Below are positions 24,693-32,647 of a DNA stretch of 64,000 nucleotides, in pieces (position 1 is the stretch's first letter; the number at the start of each line of letters is the position of its first letter). The stretch comes from JACVRW01 sp963764665 (GTDB lineage: Bacteria > Actinomycetota > Thermoleophilia > Solirubrobacterales > Thermoleophilaceae): assembly GCA_963764665.1 (NCBI GenBank), contig CAVXTL010000024.1:1-64000 (forward strand), given 5' to 3'. Under the pieces are notes generated by a model that searched no databases, was not told the DNA's origin, and saw nothing but the letters and a program-made list of their open reading frames with translations. Made by a program: the position numbers and the translations under genes.

Positions 24693-24698
24693 TAGTCT
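24693..24698 (+). promoter_or_regulatory. -10 box TAGTCT before the 85-residue gene
   Basis: TAGTCT ends 7 bases before GTG 24706 with no Shine-Dalgarno. Predicts a leaderless transcript and decides the start over the upstream open frame. Confidence 0.5.
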
Positions 24699-24705
24699 CC
24701 GACCG

Positions 24706-24963
24706 GTGACCGCCAAGCGGACCACCCCGGCTGCCGAGGATCCGTTCCTCGAGTCGCTGATGGACACGAGCCTCTACTCGATGGGGGCCTACTTCAGCGA
24801 CGAGCACCCCGACCTCGTGAGCGAGGTGATCGCCCAGAGCGAGGCGATCGAGCGCGTCGGCCTGCGCGCCTATGCGCAGGATCACGACATGACCGTGTCG
24901 GCGTGCTTCGAGACGCTGCTCACGGGGCTGGCGGTGCGCTACTACAACGCCGTGGCGGCGTAG
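24706..24963 (+). CDS. Hypothetical protein, 85 residues
   Basis: A small acidic protein, probably helical: ESLMDTSLYSMGAYFSDEHPDL, then VIAQSEAIERVGLRAYAQDHD and a hydrophobic end (FETLLTGLAVRYYNAVAA). No known domain recognised. GTG 24706 is preferred because of the TAGTCT box 7 bases before it; the open frame upstream is Arg-rich and looks non-coding. The next gene starts 8 bases after its stop, so the two may form an operon. Confidence 0.6.
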   Translation: MTAKRTTPAAEDPFLESLMDTSLYSMGAYFSDEHPDLVSEVIAQSEAIERVGLRAYAQDHDMTVSACFETLLTGLAVRYYNAVAA

Positions 24964-24971
24964 CGAGGGCC

Positions 24972-25382
24972 ATGTCGCAGGAGAACGTGGACATCGCCCG
25001 GGAGTTCATCGAGGCCTACAACCGGCGCGACTTCGACGCCGCCGTGGCCGCGTTCGACCCCGCGGTCGAGTGGGTGCTGCCCGAGCACCAGAGCATGGAC
25101 TCGTGCTGTGGGCCTGCGGAGATCATCCTCTTCTGGGAGGGGATCGACGAGACCTTCGAGGACCTCAGGCTGTTGCCGCAGGAGTACATCGACGCCGGCG
25201 ACCGGGTGGCGACCCGGCTGCGCCACCACGGGCGCGGCAAGGGCAGCGGCATCGAGATCGACGAGGAGCTGTACCACCAGGTCGCGACCTTCCGGGAGGG
25301 GACGATCGTGCGCATGGAGTACTTCGTGGAGTGGTCCGACGCGCTCAAGGCGGCCGGACTCACGGACCAGCACGGGCGCTAA
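24972..25382 (+). CDS. SnoaL/NTF2-like domain protein
   Basis: 136 residues from ATG 24972. The N-terminus NVDIAREFIEAYNRRDFDAAVAAFDP is the classical opening of SnoaL-like folds, followed by VEWVLPEH, FWEGIDETFEDLRL and DRVATRLRHHGRGKG. These cone-shaped proteins bind or convert small molecules; the ligand is unknown. It overlaps the end of the convergent glycosyltransferase gene by 23 bases. Confidence 0.85.
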   Translation: MSQENVDIAREFIEAYNRRDFDAAVAAFDPAVEWVLPEHQSMDSCCGPAEIILFWEGIDETFEDLRLLPQEYIDAGDRVATRLRHHGRGKGSGIEIDEELYHQVATFREGTIVRMEYFVEWSDALKAAGLTDQHGR

Positions 25383-27351
25383 GGCGCAGCACCCGCCTGG
25401 CTTCGCCCGAGAGCTTCAGCTCGCTCCCTCGACGCCCGGCGATCGCGATCACGCGGAGCTGGGGTGGCGGCCGGGTCCCGGATCGGAGTAATGCGGCGCT
25501 GAGCTCGTAGCCCGAGAGCGCCGCGTGGCGCCCATGGACCTCTGCTACGTCGGGGCGGCTCGTCCCGGTTGCGTTGGCGGTGAGGAGGCGCCGTCCCCAG
25601 AAGAGCAGCACCCAATCGACCTCCCTGCGGCGTTCCTCGTCCCACGCCCACCCCGCAACCCGCAGGCGCCGGGCGGACGTCGATACGGCGTCAACGGAGC
25701 CGCTCACCGCTCCATCCGTCAGCTCGATGCTCTCTCCAAGCCAGGTGAGGCCCGCCGGTCCTCCGTTCCCGTCGACCAGCCGTGCTCTGCGCAACTGCCG
25801 GGACGACACGGGCCGGCGCGCGAGCAGCAGCGGCTCCTCGCCGACGTCGAGCGTGGTCACCGTGTAGCGGTCGAGCGCGGGCGCCCACGCCTCGAAGAGC
25901 GTGAACGACCGCACGATCCACATGCGGCCGCTCCCTTCGCGCGCGATTCGCCAGGCGCCGCGCAGGGCGGCCACGATGGCCGGGTAGCTGCCCTTGCGGG
26001 CGACCACGATCCCGGAGCTCGCGGGATAGGAGACGCTCCAACCCTGCAGCAGGCTGTGCTGCGGGGTCAGGCGGGGCCGGTCGGCGCTCCAGTAGTAGCC
26101 GAAGCCGAAGCCGCCGCGAAGGTTCACGGCGATCGCGTCCCCCGGGCGGCGGTGCTCCTCGATGTAGCGGACCTGGGAGGGCACGTCGCTCGCCGGGATC
26201 GACGTGCGGCCGCGTAGGTGCGGCTCGGCCTCGTTCAGGTAGAGGCCCCCGGCGATGGCGGCGACGCCCACGGACGCGACGAACGTGACGCGACCCGCGA
26301 GCCCGGCGATGCCCGCGACTCCGAGCGCGGCGACCACGGCGACCGTGACGAGCAGGAAGTGCGAGGTGCGGAGGTCGAGCAGCGGGTACTGCTTGGTGGC
26401 GCCGGCCACGAGCATCTCGACGAGGAGAACGGGTACGGCCAGTGCGACGGCGCGGCGCCCGGCAAGCGCCAGCGTCACGATCCCGGCGAGCACCAGCAGC
26501 GCCGTGAGCCACGTGTCCCCGAGCCCCAAGTAGGGCCGGATCTGCTCGAAATGATCCACCAGGTAGTCCTGGAACCCGGACCAGCCCCGGTCGCGCGGTG
26601 GAAAGAAGTCCTTCCAGTACTCCTGCAGCTCGGCGGTGTCGCTGCGCCGGTCGAAGGCCAGGTAGACGCCGACGACGCCGACCGCCGCGGCGGCGCCCGC
26701 GGCAAGCACCTCCCCGGCCCGGCGCCAGCGGCGCCCCGCAGCCGCGACTACGGCCAGCGAGAAGAAGGCGGCGCTGCCGACGAAGACCACCGTGTGCGCC
26801 AGGAGCTTGGCGGCGACCACGCCGGCGGCCAGGGCCACGAGGCTGCGGCGGGTCCAGCGGCGCTCCACATTGGCGGTGAGCGCGAGCACCGTCAGCGCCG
26901 CGAACGCCTCGGCGGTGAACTGCTTGAGATCGTTCCGGAAGAGAGCAGCGGGCACCAGCAACGCCGCACCTGCGGCGAGCACGGCTGCCAGGACGGCCTG
27001 CCTGCGGTCGCGCCATGCGAGCAGGCGAGCGAGGCAATACGCGGCGGCCACGCTCCCGGCCGAGAACGCCAGCGGGAGCAGCCGGTGGCCCTGGTCCCCC
27101 GTCCAGGACACCGCTCGCATGAGCAACGCGAACCCGACCGGGGTGGCGGATGTGTGGTCCGGCACCTCGGTGACGGGTATCCGGGTGCTGATCGCGACCC
27201 AGCTCTCGTCGAGCCAGAACGGCTGGGCGAGGACCCATGGAACGTCGTGCACGACGAACACGAGGCCGGCCAGAGCCGCGACCAGCAGGTACTCCCAGCT
27301 CCGCCAGTGAGCTTCGGTGGGCGAACCACTCGACGGAAGCAGAGTAGTCAA
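25360..27351 (-). CDS. Polytopic membrane glycosyltransferase-like protein (ArnT/PMT type)
   Basis: About 663 residues with many hydrophobic spans, starting WEYLLVAALAGLVFVVHDVPWVL. The first loop has the acidic motif PFWLDESWVAI, matching the catalytic Asp-Glu of GT-C fold enzymes that use polyprenyl-linked sugars. A soluble C-terminal domain of about 200 residues follows. TTG 27351 is preferred: a TAGGTT box lies 7 bases before it. A GTG at 27390 would fall inside the hairpin that ends the tRNA transcript. Acceptor unknown; a role in cell-envelope glycosylation is inferred. Confidence 0.75.
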   Translation of the reverse strand: MTTLLPSSGSPTEAHWRSWEYLLVAALAGLVFVVHDVPWVLAQPFWLDESWVAISTRIPVTEVPDHTSATPVGFALLMRAVSWTGDQGHRLLPLAFSAGSVAAAYCLARLLAWRDRRQAVLAAVLAAGAALLVPAALFRNDLKQFTAEAFAALTVLALTANVERRWTRRSLVALAAGVVAAKLLAHTVVFVGSAAFFSLAVVAAAGRRWRRAGEVLAAGAAAAVGVVGVYLAFDRRSDTAELQEYWKDFFPPRDRGWSGFQDYLVDHFEQIRPYLGLGDTWLTALLVLAGIVTLALAGRRAVALAVPVLLVEMLVAGATKQYPLLDLRTSHFLLVTVAVVAALGVAGIAGLAGRVTFVASVGVAAIAGGLYLNEAEPHLRGRTSIPASDVPSQVRYIEEHRRPGDAIAVNLRGGFGFGYYWSADRPRLTPQHSLLQGWSVSYPASSGIVVARKGSYPAIVAALRGAWRIAREGSGRMWIVRSFTLFEAWAPALDRYTVTTLDVGEEPLLLARRPVSSRQLRRARLVDGNGGPAGLTWLGESIELTDGAVSGSVDAVSTSARRLRVAGWAWDEERRREVDWVLLFWGRRLLTANATGTSRPDVAEVHGRHAALSGYELSAALLRSGTRPPPQLRVIAIAGRRGSELKLSGEARRVLRLSARAGP

Positions 27352-27358
27352 CCCGCGT

Positions 27359-27364
27359 AACCTA
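27359..27364 (-). promoter_or_regulatory. -10 box TAGGTT before the membrane glycosyltransferase
   Basis: Minus-strand TAGGTT ends 7 bases before TTG 27351. The 11-mer TTAGGTTACGC around it is identical to the one before the secreted lipase-like gene (54249-54259). Confidence 0.5.
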
Positions 27365-27385
27365 ACCCAGCCGGGCGGATCCCCT

Positions 27386-27419
27386 CGCACCGCACCCGCT
27401 CGGGTCGCGGGGCGGTGCG
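27386..27419 (-). terminator. Strong hairpin after tRNA-Pro
   Basis: Minus strand: CGCACCGC plus CCCGC, 7-base loop, GCGGG, one bulged T, GCGGTGCG: 13 base pairs. It begins 22 bases after the tRNA 3' end. No T-tract, so a GC-rich actinobacterial-type terminator is inferred. Confidence 0.6.
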
Positions 27420-27441
27420 GGTACTGCAGAGGACCGGGTAA

Positions 27442-27515
27442 TCGGGCTGCCCAGATTTGAACTGGGGACCTCTCCGACCCGAACGGAGCGCGCTACCAGG
27501 CTGCGCCACAGCCCG
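27442..27515 (-). tRNA. tRNA-Pro (anticodon CGG)
   Basis: A complete 74-nt cloverleaf. The acceptor stem is CGGGCTG with CAGCCCG and discriminator A. The D stem is GCGC/GCGC with loop AGCCTGGTA. The anticodon stem CTCCG/CGGAG encloses loop TTCGGGT, giving anticodon CGG. The T stem CCCAG/CTGGG has loop TTCAAAT. CCA is not encoded. It reads CCG codons, which are frequent in this GC-rich genome. Confidence 0.97.
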
Positions 27516-27551
27516 AAGGGCCCAAGACTAGCGTTGCCATACTCCAGCCGC

Positions 27552-28790
27552 GTGAGAGCACGCGCACGCCGAGTCGCAGTTGTGGCCGCCGCCTTCATGG
27601 CCGTCGCCGGGTGCACCTCGGGCGACGACGAGGACGGCTCCGCCAGCGCCGAATCCACCGCGCCCGCGCCGGGGGAGACCGCCCGCAGCGGGGCCGCTGC
27701 GCCGCCCGCCGCGCCCGCGGCCACCCAGCTGCGGCTGCTGCGGCTGGGCCGCTTCGACCAGCCGACCTATCTCACGGCCCCCCGCGGGGACAGGCGCCGC
27801 TTCGTGGTGGAGCGCCCCGGCCGGATCCGCGTGGTCAGCGGCGGCCGCGTGCTCGGCACGCCCTTCCTCGACATCGGCGACCTCGTGACCTCGGGCGGCG
27901 AGAGCGGCCTGCTCTCCATGGCGTTCGCGCCCGACTACGCGCGCTCCGGGCGCTTCTACGTCTACTACACGGACTCGGACGGGTACATCCGCATCGACCA
28001 GTTCCGGCGAGCGGCCGGGAGGCCCAACAGGGCGGACCGCGGATCGCGCCGACTCGTCATGCGCGTGCCGCACCCGCGCTCCAACCACAAGGGCGGCCAG
28101 ATTCAGTTCGGGCCCGACGGGCGGCTCTACGCAGGGTTCGGTGACGGCGGCGGGGGCGGCGACCCTGACCAGAACGGGCAGGACCTCGGCGCCCAGCTCG
28201 GCAAGCTGATCCGGATCACGCCAAAGGCTGGCGGGAGGTACAACGTGCCGCGCGACAACCCGTTCGTGAACCGCTCCGGTGCCCGGCCCGAGATCTACGC
28301 CTATGGCCTGCGCAACCCGTACCGCTTCTCCTTCGACCGCCTGCGCGGCCACCTGATCGTCGGCGACGTCGGCCAGGACGCGGTGGAGGAGATCGACTTC
28401 GTGCCCAACCGCCGCGGCCGCGGGCGCGCCCCGCGGGGCGGATACAACTTCGGCTGGAGCATCTTCGAGGGGCTCGACCGCTATAGCGAGGGCAGCGCGC
28501 CCGGGCACGTGCCGCCCGCGATCGCCCACTCGCAGGACGGCGGCTACTGCTCGATCATCGGCGGCTACGTGCTGCGGGACCGCGCGCTCGGACGCGGGCT
28601 GTACGGCAAGTACGTGTACGGCGACTACTGCAACGCGAACCTGCGCCTGTCGACCCTGCGGGCCCGGAACGCGCCGTCGCGCTCACTCTCGGCCCAGGTC
28701 CCGAGCCTGGTGTCGTTCGGCGAGGACGGAAGGGGCCGTGTGTACGCCATCTCGCTCGACGGCCCCGTGTACCGGCTGGCCGCGCGCTGA
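27552..28790 (+). CDS. PQQ-dependent sugar dehydrogenase-like lipoprotein (GSDH family)
   Basis: 412 residues from GTG 27552. Signal AVVAAAFMAVAGC ends in a lipobox Cys, so it is anchored outside the membrane. The six-bladed propeller of the soluble glucose dehydrogenase family follows: GLLSMAFAPDY, HPRSNHKGGQIQFGPDGRLYAGFGDGG with the catalytic-type His, RNPYRFSFDR, GDVGQDAVEEIDF. It probably oxidises aldose sugars with PQQ. A TTG 18 bases upstream would spoil the signal peptide start and lies very close to the tRNA. A CATACT box sits 8 bases before the GTG. Confidence 0.85.
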   Translation: MRARARRVAVVAAAFMAVAGCTSGDDEDGSASAESTAPAPGETARSGAAAPPAAPAATQLRLLRLGRFDQPTYLTAPRGDRRRFVVERPGRIRVVSGGRVLGTPFLDIGDLVTSGGESGLLSMAFAPDYARSGRFYVYYTDSDGYIRIDQFRRAAGRPNRADRGSRRLVMRVPHPRSNHKGGQIQFGPDGRLYAGFGDGGGGGDPDQNGQDLGAQLGKLIRITPKAGGRYNVPRDNPFVNRSGARPEIYAYGLRNPYRFSFDRLRGHLIVGDVGQDAVEEIDFVPNRRGRGRAPRGGYNFGWSIFEGLDRYSEGSAPGHVPPAIAHSQDGGYCSIIGGYVLRDRALGRGLYGKYVYGDYCNANLRLSTLRARNAPSRSLSAQVPSLVSFGEDGRGRVYAISLDGPVYRLAAR

Positions 28791-28793
28791 CGG

Positions 28794-29432
28794 CTAGGAG
28801 AACGACAGCTCGACGGCGCCCAGCGCCTCGAGCTCGAGCCGCACGACGTCGCCCGGGCCCACCGTGGGCGGAGGGCAGAGCACACCGGTGATGATGCGGT
28901 CGCCGGAGCGCAGGCGCTCGCCGGCGGCCTGGAGCCGGTCGCCCACGGCTGCCACCATCGCCTCCAGGTGGGCGGCGGTGCGCTCGGCGGGCACGCGCTC
29001 GTGCTCCTCGCCGTTCACGAGCACCAGGCCCTCGCCCGGCGCCTCGGTCTCCACGCGCGGGCCGAACGCCACGGCACGGTGGAAGATGTTCCCGGCGAGG
29101 ATCCGCTCGAGGTCCCAGGAGATGTCCGGCGGGTCGGCCACCTCCAGCGCCGGCAGCAGCGCCACGATGGTGCGGCCGTCGCTGCCCAGCTCCACGGCCA
29201 CCTCCTGCTCCACGACCGTGGGCCGTCCGGCCAGTGGGAGGGTGGCTCCGTCGGCCACCAGGCCGGCGGTGGACAGGAAACCGGCCAGCGGCGCCTCGAT
29301 GCCGAGCTTCTCCTGCACGGCGGGCACGTTGAAGCCCACCTTCCAGCCGATCGCATCGGCGCCCTCCGCGAGAATCTCGCGCCGGCGCTCGAGCATGGCG
29401 GCGGTGGCCGCGGGAACGGCGGACTCGCTCAT
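28794..29432 (-). CDS. 2-keto-4-pentenoate hydratase-like protein (FAH superfamily)
   Basis: 212 residues, about 50 shorter than MhpD. GWKVGFNVPAVQEKLGIEAPLAGFL and VVEQEVAVELG (metal-binding Glu pair) are MhpD/oxalocrotonate decarboxylase features, with DRIITGVLCPPPTVGPGDVVRLEL near the end. It probably hydrates or decarboxylates 2-oxo acids from ring-cleavage pathways. Its ATG overlaps the stop of the upstream alcohol dehydrogenase gene (ATGA), so both are translated from one message. The specific substrate is unknown. Confidence 0.8.
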   Translation of the reverse strand: MSESAVPAATAAMLERRREILAEGADAIGWKVGFNVPAVQEKLGIEAPLAGFLSTAGLVADGATLPLAGRPTVVEQEVAVELGSDGRTIVALLPALEVADPPDISWDLERILAGNIFHRAVAFGPRVETEAPGEGLVLVNGEEHERVPAERTAAHLEAMVAAVGDRLQAAGERLRSGDRIITGVLCPPPTVGPGDVVRLELEALGAVELSFS

Positions 29433-30463
29433 GGGCGCATCACGATCTTCAGGGCCTCGCGGCGGTCATAGACCGCGTAGGCCTCGGGCGCCTCGGCCAG
29501 GCTCATGTGGCGGCTCACGAGCGGCGTGGGGTCGAGCACCCCGGCGGCCATCATCGCCAGCACGCGGTCCACGTGGCCGATCACGTTGGCGTGCCCCGAG
29601 GTGATGGTCAGCGCCTTGATCCACACGATGCCCATGTGTACCTGGATGCGCTCCGCGTAAACGCCCGTGGCGGAAACGGCGCCGGCCTTGCGGGCCAGGC
29701 GGCAGGCCAACTCGAGGGCGTCGGGGTGCCCCACGGCGTCCACCGCCACGTCCACGCCACGGCCGTCGGTGGCGGCCTTGACGGCTGCCCGCGGGTCCTC
29801 GTCGGTGAGGTGCACGGGCTGAGCGCCGAACTCCTCGGCCGTGGCGAGCCGGTCCGCGACCGTGTCGATCGCGATCACCTGCGAGGCGCCGCCGGCGCGA
29901 GCGGCCTGCACGGCGCACAGCCCCACCGGTCCGAGCCCGAGCACGGCCACGGCGTCGCCGGGCTGCATGCCCGCCGCCGCCACCGCGTGGTAGCCCGTGC
30001 CCATCACATCGCCGGCGAACAGAGCCGCGTCCTCCGACATCCCCTCCGGCACGCGCCTGAGCGTGAGGTTCGCGTGCGGGACCAGAACCTGGTCCGCCTG
30101 GGCGCCCTGCAGCGCGCCGAGAGTCTTGCCGTGGCCGAACACGCGACCCTCGTCGCACTTGTGGTAATCGCCGCGCCTGCAGAAGAAGCAGTTGCCGCAC
30201 GCCGAGCAGTAACAGCCGAGCACGCGGTCGCCCTCGGACACCTCGGTCACGCCGTCGCCGGCCGCGATCACGGTGCCCACGAACTCGTGGCCGAGCGTGA
30301 ATCCGGGCTCGATCGCAACGCGCCCGTGGTAGATGTGGAGGTCGGAGCCGCAGACGCCGGTGGCCTCCACGCGCACCACCGCGTCGTCGCGCTCGATCAG
30401 CTCGGGCTCGGGCCGCTCCTCGACCCGCACCTCGCCCGGCCCCTGGAATGTCACCGCCTGCAT
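29429..30463 (-). CDS. Zinc-dependent alcohol dehydrogenase (MDR family)
   Basis: 344 residues. The catalytic zinc ligands are in TGVCGSDLH and LGHEFVG, and the structural zinc lobe in the Cys-rich YCSACGNCFFCRRGDYHKC. The Rossmann motif is VLGLGPVGLCAVQAARAGG, followed by VIAIDTV (Asp selecting NAD). The pattern is that of threonine/glutathione-independent formaldehyde-type dehydrogenases. Co-transcribed with the hydratase-like gene. A TAGTCT box lies 8 bases before the ATG. Substrate unknown. Confidence 0.9.
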   Translation of the reverse strand: MQAVTFQGPGEVRVEERPEPELIERDDAVVRVEATGVCGSDLHIYHGRVAIEPGFTLGHEFVGTVIAAGDGVTEVSEGDRVLGCYCSACGNCFFCRRGDYHKCDEGRVFGHGKTLGALQGAQADQVLVPHANLTLRRVPEGMSEDAALFAGDVMGTGYHAVAAAGMQPGDAVAVLGLGPVGLCAVQAARAGGASQVIAIDTVADRLATAEEFGAQPVHLTDEDPRAAVKAATDGRGVDVAVDAVGHPDALELACRLARKAGAVSATGVYAERIQVHMGIVWIKALTITSGHANVIGHVDRVLAMMAAGVLDPTPLVSRHMSLAEAPEAYAVYDRREALKIVMRP

Positions 30464-30471
30464 CCGCCGCG

Positions 30472-30477
30472 AGACTA
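30472..30477 (-). promoter_or_regulatory. -10 box TAGTCT before the alcohol dehydrogenase
   Basis: Minus-strand TAGTCT ends 8 bases before ATG 30463, in a 43-bp divergent gap that also holds TAGGAT for the opposite gene. Predicts a leaderless transcript. Confidence 0.5.
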
Positions 30478-30492
30478 TCCATCAAGGGACCT

Positions 30493-30498
30493 TAGGAT
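30493..30498 (+). promoter_or_regulatory. -10 box TAGGAT before the thioesterase gene
   Basis: TAGGAT ends 8 bases before GTG 30507; no Shine-Dalgarno. Together with the box at 30472-30477 it makes a compact divergent pair. Confidence 0.5.
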
Positions 30499-30506
30499 CC
30501 CCGGCC

Positions 30507-31289
30507 GTGACAGCAGAGGCCTTCTACGAGCCCGACGGCGATCTGCTCGTGTCGAGCGAGCTCACGCGCGGGCCCTGGGACGCGAACGCCCAGCACGCCG
30601 GACCGCCGGCGGCCCTCCTGGGTCGCGCTGTGGAGCGCTGCGAGCCGCGTGAGGACGCCCAGGTCGGCCGGATCACCTTCGAGATCCTCGGCCCCGTGCC
30701 ACTGGCTCCGCTGAGCGCATCGGCTCGGATCGTGAGGCCGGGGCGGAGCGTCGAGCTGCTGGAGGCGTCCCTCTCGGGTCCGGACGGCGAGGTGATGCGC
30801 GCCTCTGCGTGGCGGCTGCGCACGGCCCCGGTGGAGCTCGATCCCGAGCCGCCCGCCGATCCGCCCCCGCCCGGTCCGGAGGCGGGCTCGGTGCGGGACT
30901 TCTTCCCGGTTCGCGAGGAGGCCGGCTACCACACGGCCATGGAGATCAGCTTCGTGAAGGGCGGCTTTCTCGAGCCGGGACCGGCCATGGTCTGGATGCG
31001 CTCCCGCGTCCCGCTGGTGGCCGGCGAGGCCACGTCGCCGCTCCAGCGCGTGCTGATCGCGGCCGACGCGGGCAACGGCGTGAGCGCCACGCTCGACTGG
31101 CAGCGCTTCCTGTTCATCAACACCGATCTGAGCGTCCACCTGAAGCGGCTGCCCGACGGCGAGTGGGTGGGCCTCGACGCGGTGACCTACCCCGAGCCGA
31201 ACGGGATCGGCCTCGCGGACACCGCGCTCTGGGACGAGCGCGGACGGCTCGGACGGGCCGCCCAGACGCTTGTGGTCAGAGCCCGCTGA
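30507..31289 (+). CDS. Thioesterase family protein (TesB-like double hot-dog)
   Basis: 260 residues from GTG 30507. The N-terminal hot-dog has LTRGPWDANAQHAGPPAALLGRAVE and RITFEILGPVPLAPL, and the second half has a repeat of the fold with DAGNGVSATLDWQRFLFINTDLSVHLKRLP. This matches the acyl-CoA thioesterase family common in Actinobacteria. It likely hydrolyses acyl-CoA; chain length unknown. The next gene (SDR) begins 58 bases on with its own Shine-Dalgarno. Confidence 0.85.
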   Translation: MTAEAFYEPDGDLLVSSELTRGPWDANAQHAGPPAALLGRAVERCEPREDAQVGRITFEILGPVPLAPLSASARIVRPGRSVELLEASLSGPDGEVMRASAWRLRTAPVELDPEPPADPPPPGPEAGSVRDFFPVREEAGYHTAMEISFVKGGFLEPGPAMVWMRSRVPLVAGEATSPLQRVLIAADAGNGVSATLDWQRFLFINTDLSVHLKRLPDGEWVGLDAVTYPEPNGIGLADTALWDERGRLGRAAQTLVVRAR

Positions 31290-31347
31290 CGGGCGGCGGT
31301 GGCGGCGGCATATGCTGGCGGCGCCGCACAGACGATCGGAGGAGACC

Positions 31348-32190
31348 ATGGCGGACAACGCCGGAGCGGTGCTGATCACGGGCTGCTCCACCGGCATCGG
31401 AAGGGCCACGGCAGAGCTGCTCGCCCGAGAGGGACAGACGGTGTACGCCACGGCGCGCCGGCTGGAGTCGATCGAGGACCTGCGCCAGAGCGGGTGCCGC
31501 ACGCTGGCGCTCGACGTGACCGACGAGGCGTCGATGGCCGCGGCCGTGGCCGCCGTGGAGGGGGCGGAGGGCGCCGTGGGCGCGCTCGTGAACAACGCGG
31601 GCTACAGCCAGAGCGGGGCTGTGGAGAGCGTCCCGCTCGACAGCGTGCGGGATCAGTTCGAGACGAACGTCTTCGGCCTTGTGCGGATGTGCCAGCTCGT
31701 CCTGCCGGGGATGCGCCGCGCGGGTCGCGGCCGGATCGTGAACGTCAGCTCGATGGGCGGCAAGCTCGTGTTCCCGGGCGGCGGGATCTACCACGCCACG
31801 AAGCACGCGGTTGAGGCGCTGTCGGACGCCATGCGATACGAGGTCAGAGACTTCGGCATCCAGGTCGTGGTGATCGAACCGGGGCTCATCAAGACGAACT
31901 TCGCGGAGACCGTGGCGGGCGCGATGCCCGGTGAGGACGGCCCGTACGCGGACTTCAACAAGTCCGTGACCGAGGCGACCACGGGGGCCTACGAGGGCCC
32001 GCTGGCGCGCCTCGGCGCGGGCCCGGAGGCGGTGGCGAAGGCCATCAGCCGCGCGCTCTCCGCCAAGAAGCCGCGCACGCGCTATCCGGTGACCGCGTCG
32101 GCGCGCCTGCTCCTCACGCAGCGCAAGCTGCTTCCGGACCGCGCTTGGGACGCGGTGGCGGGTGCCTCCTTCCGCCGGCCCGGGTCCTGA
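31348..32190 (+). CDS. Short-chain dehydrogenase/reductase (classical SDR)
   Basis: 280 residues from ATG 31348, preceded by GGAGGAG. The cofactor motif ITGCSTGIGRATAELLAREG, then LVNNAGYSQSGAVE, VNVSSMGGKLVFPGGGIYHATKHAVEAL with the catalytic Ser and YxxxK, and IEPGLIKTNF. Arg residues after the second strand (ATARRLESI) suggest NADP preference. Similar to retinol-dehydrogenase-like SDRs near lipid genes in Actinobacteria. Substrate unknown. Confidence 0.92.
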   Translation: MADNAGAVLITGCSTGIGRATAELLAREGQTVYATARRLESIEDLRQSGCRTLALDVTDEASMAAAVAAVEGAEGAVGALVNNAGYSQSGAVESVPLDSVRDQFETNVFGLVRMCQLVLPGMRRAGRGRIVNVSSMGGKLVFPGGGIYHATKHAVEALSDAMRYEVRDFGIQVVVIEPGLIKTNFAETVAGAMPGEDGPYADFNKSVTEATTGAYEGPLARLGAGPEAVAKAISRALSAKKPRTRYPVTASARLLLTQRKLLPDRAWDAVAGASFRRPGS

Positions 32191-32227
32191 GACAATGCCG
32201 GGCACATCACCCTGAGAGGAGCCGCAC

Positions 32228-32647
32228 TTGCCGTATTTCAAGGACGCCGACGAGGTCTATGCCTACATCGGAAAGCTGTTCCAGGACCTCGCCGAGGATG
32301 AGGAGCTGTCGCCGAAGTTCCAGAAGGCGGACACGATCGTCCAGTACCACTACCGCAACCCCGAGTCCATCATCACCGTGAGCCTCCGCGAGGACGACCC
32401 CGGCCGCGTGGACTGCGGCGACACGACGATGGAGCCCGAGGTGGTCATGACGATGGACGCGGACACCGCCCATCGCTTCTGGCTCGGCAAGGTCAACGTG
32501 ACCGTGGCGCTCGCCCGCGGCCAGATGAAGGCGAAGGGACCGGTGGCGAAGATCCTCAAGCTCGTGCCGCTCACGAAGCCGATCTTTCCGCGCTACAGGG
32601 CGATTCTCGAGCAGTCGGGGCGGCAGGACCTCCTGGACGCCGCCTGA
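32228..32647 (+). CDS. SCP2 sterol-binding domain protein
   Basis: 139 residues from TTG 32228, with GAGAGGAG 8 bases before it. SCP-2 hallmarks are EPEVVMTMDADTAHRFWLGKVNVTVALARGQMKAKGPVAKIL. These domains bind acyl chains or sterol-like lipids in a hydrophobic tunnel and help move them between enzymes. Its stop overlaps the ATG of the next gene (TGATG), so it is coupled to the iron alcohol dehydrogenase. Confidence 0.88.
   Translation: MPYFKDADEVYAYIGKLFQDLAEDEELSPKFQKADTIVQYHYRNPESIITVSLREDDPGRVDCGDTTMEPEVVMTMDADTAHRFWLGKVNVTVALARGQMKAKGPVAKILKLVPLTKPIFPRYRAILEQSGRQDLLDAA

Noticed and set aside
27388..27390. GTG start for the membrane glycosyltransferase
   Set aside because: It falls inside the strong hairpin after tRNA-Pro and the extra residues are not hydrophobic. 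TTG 27351 has a -10 box 7 bases before it.
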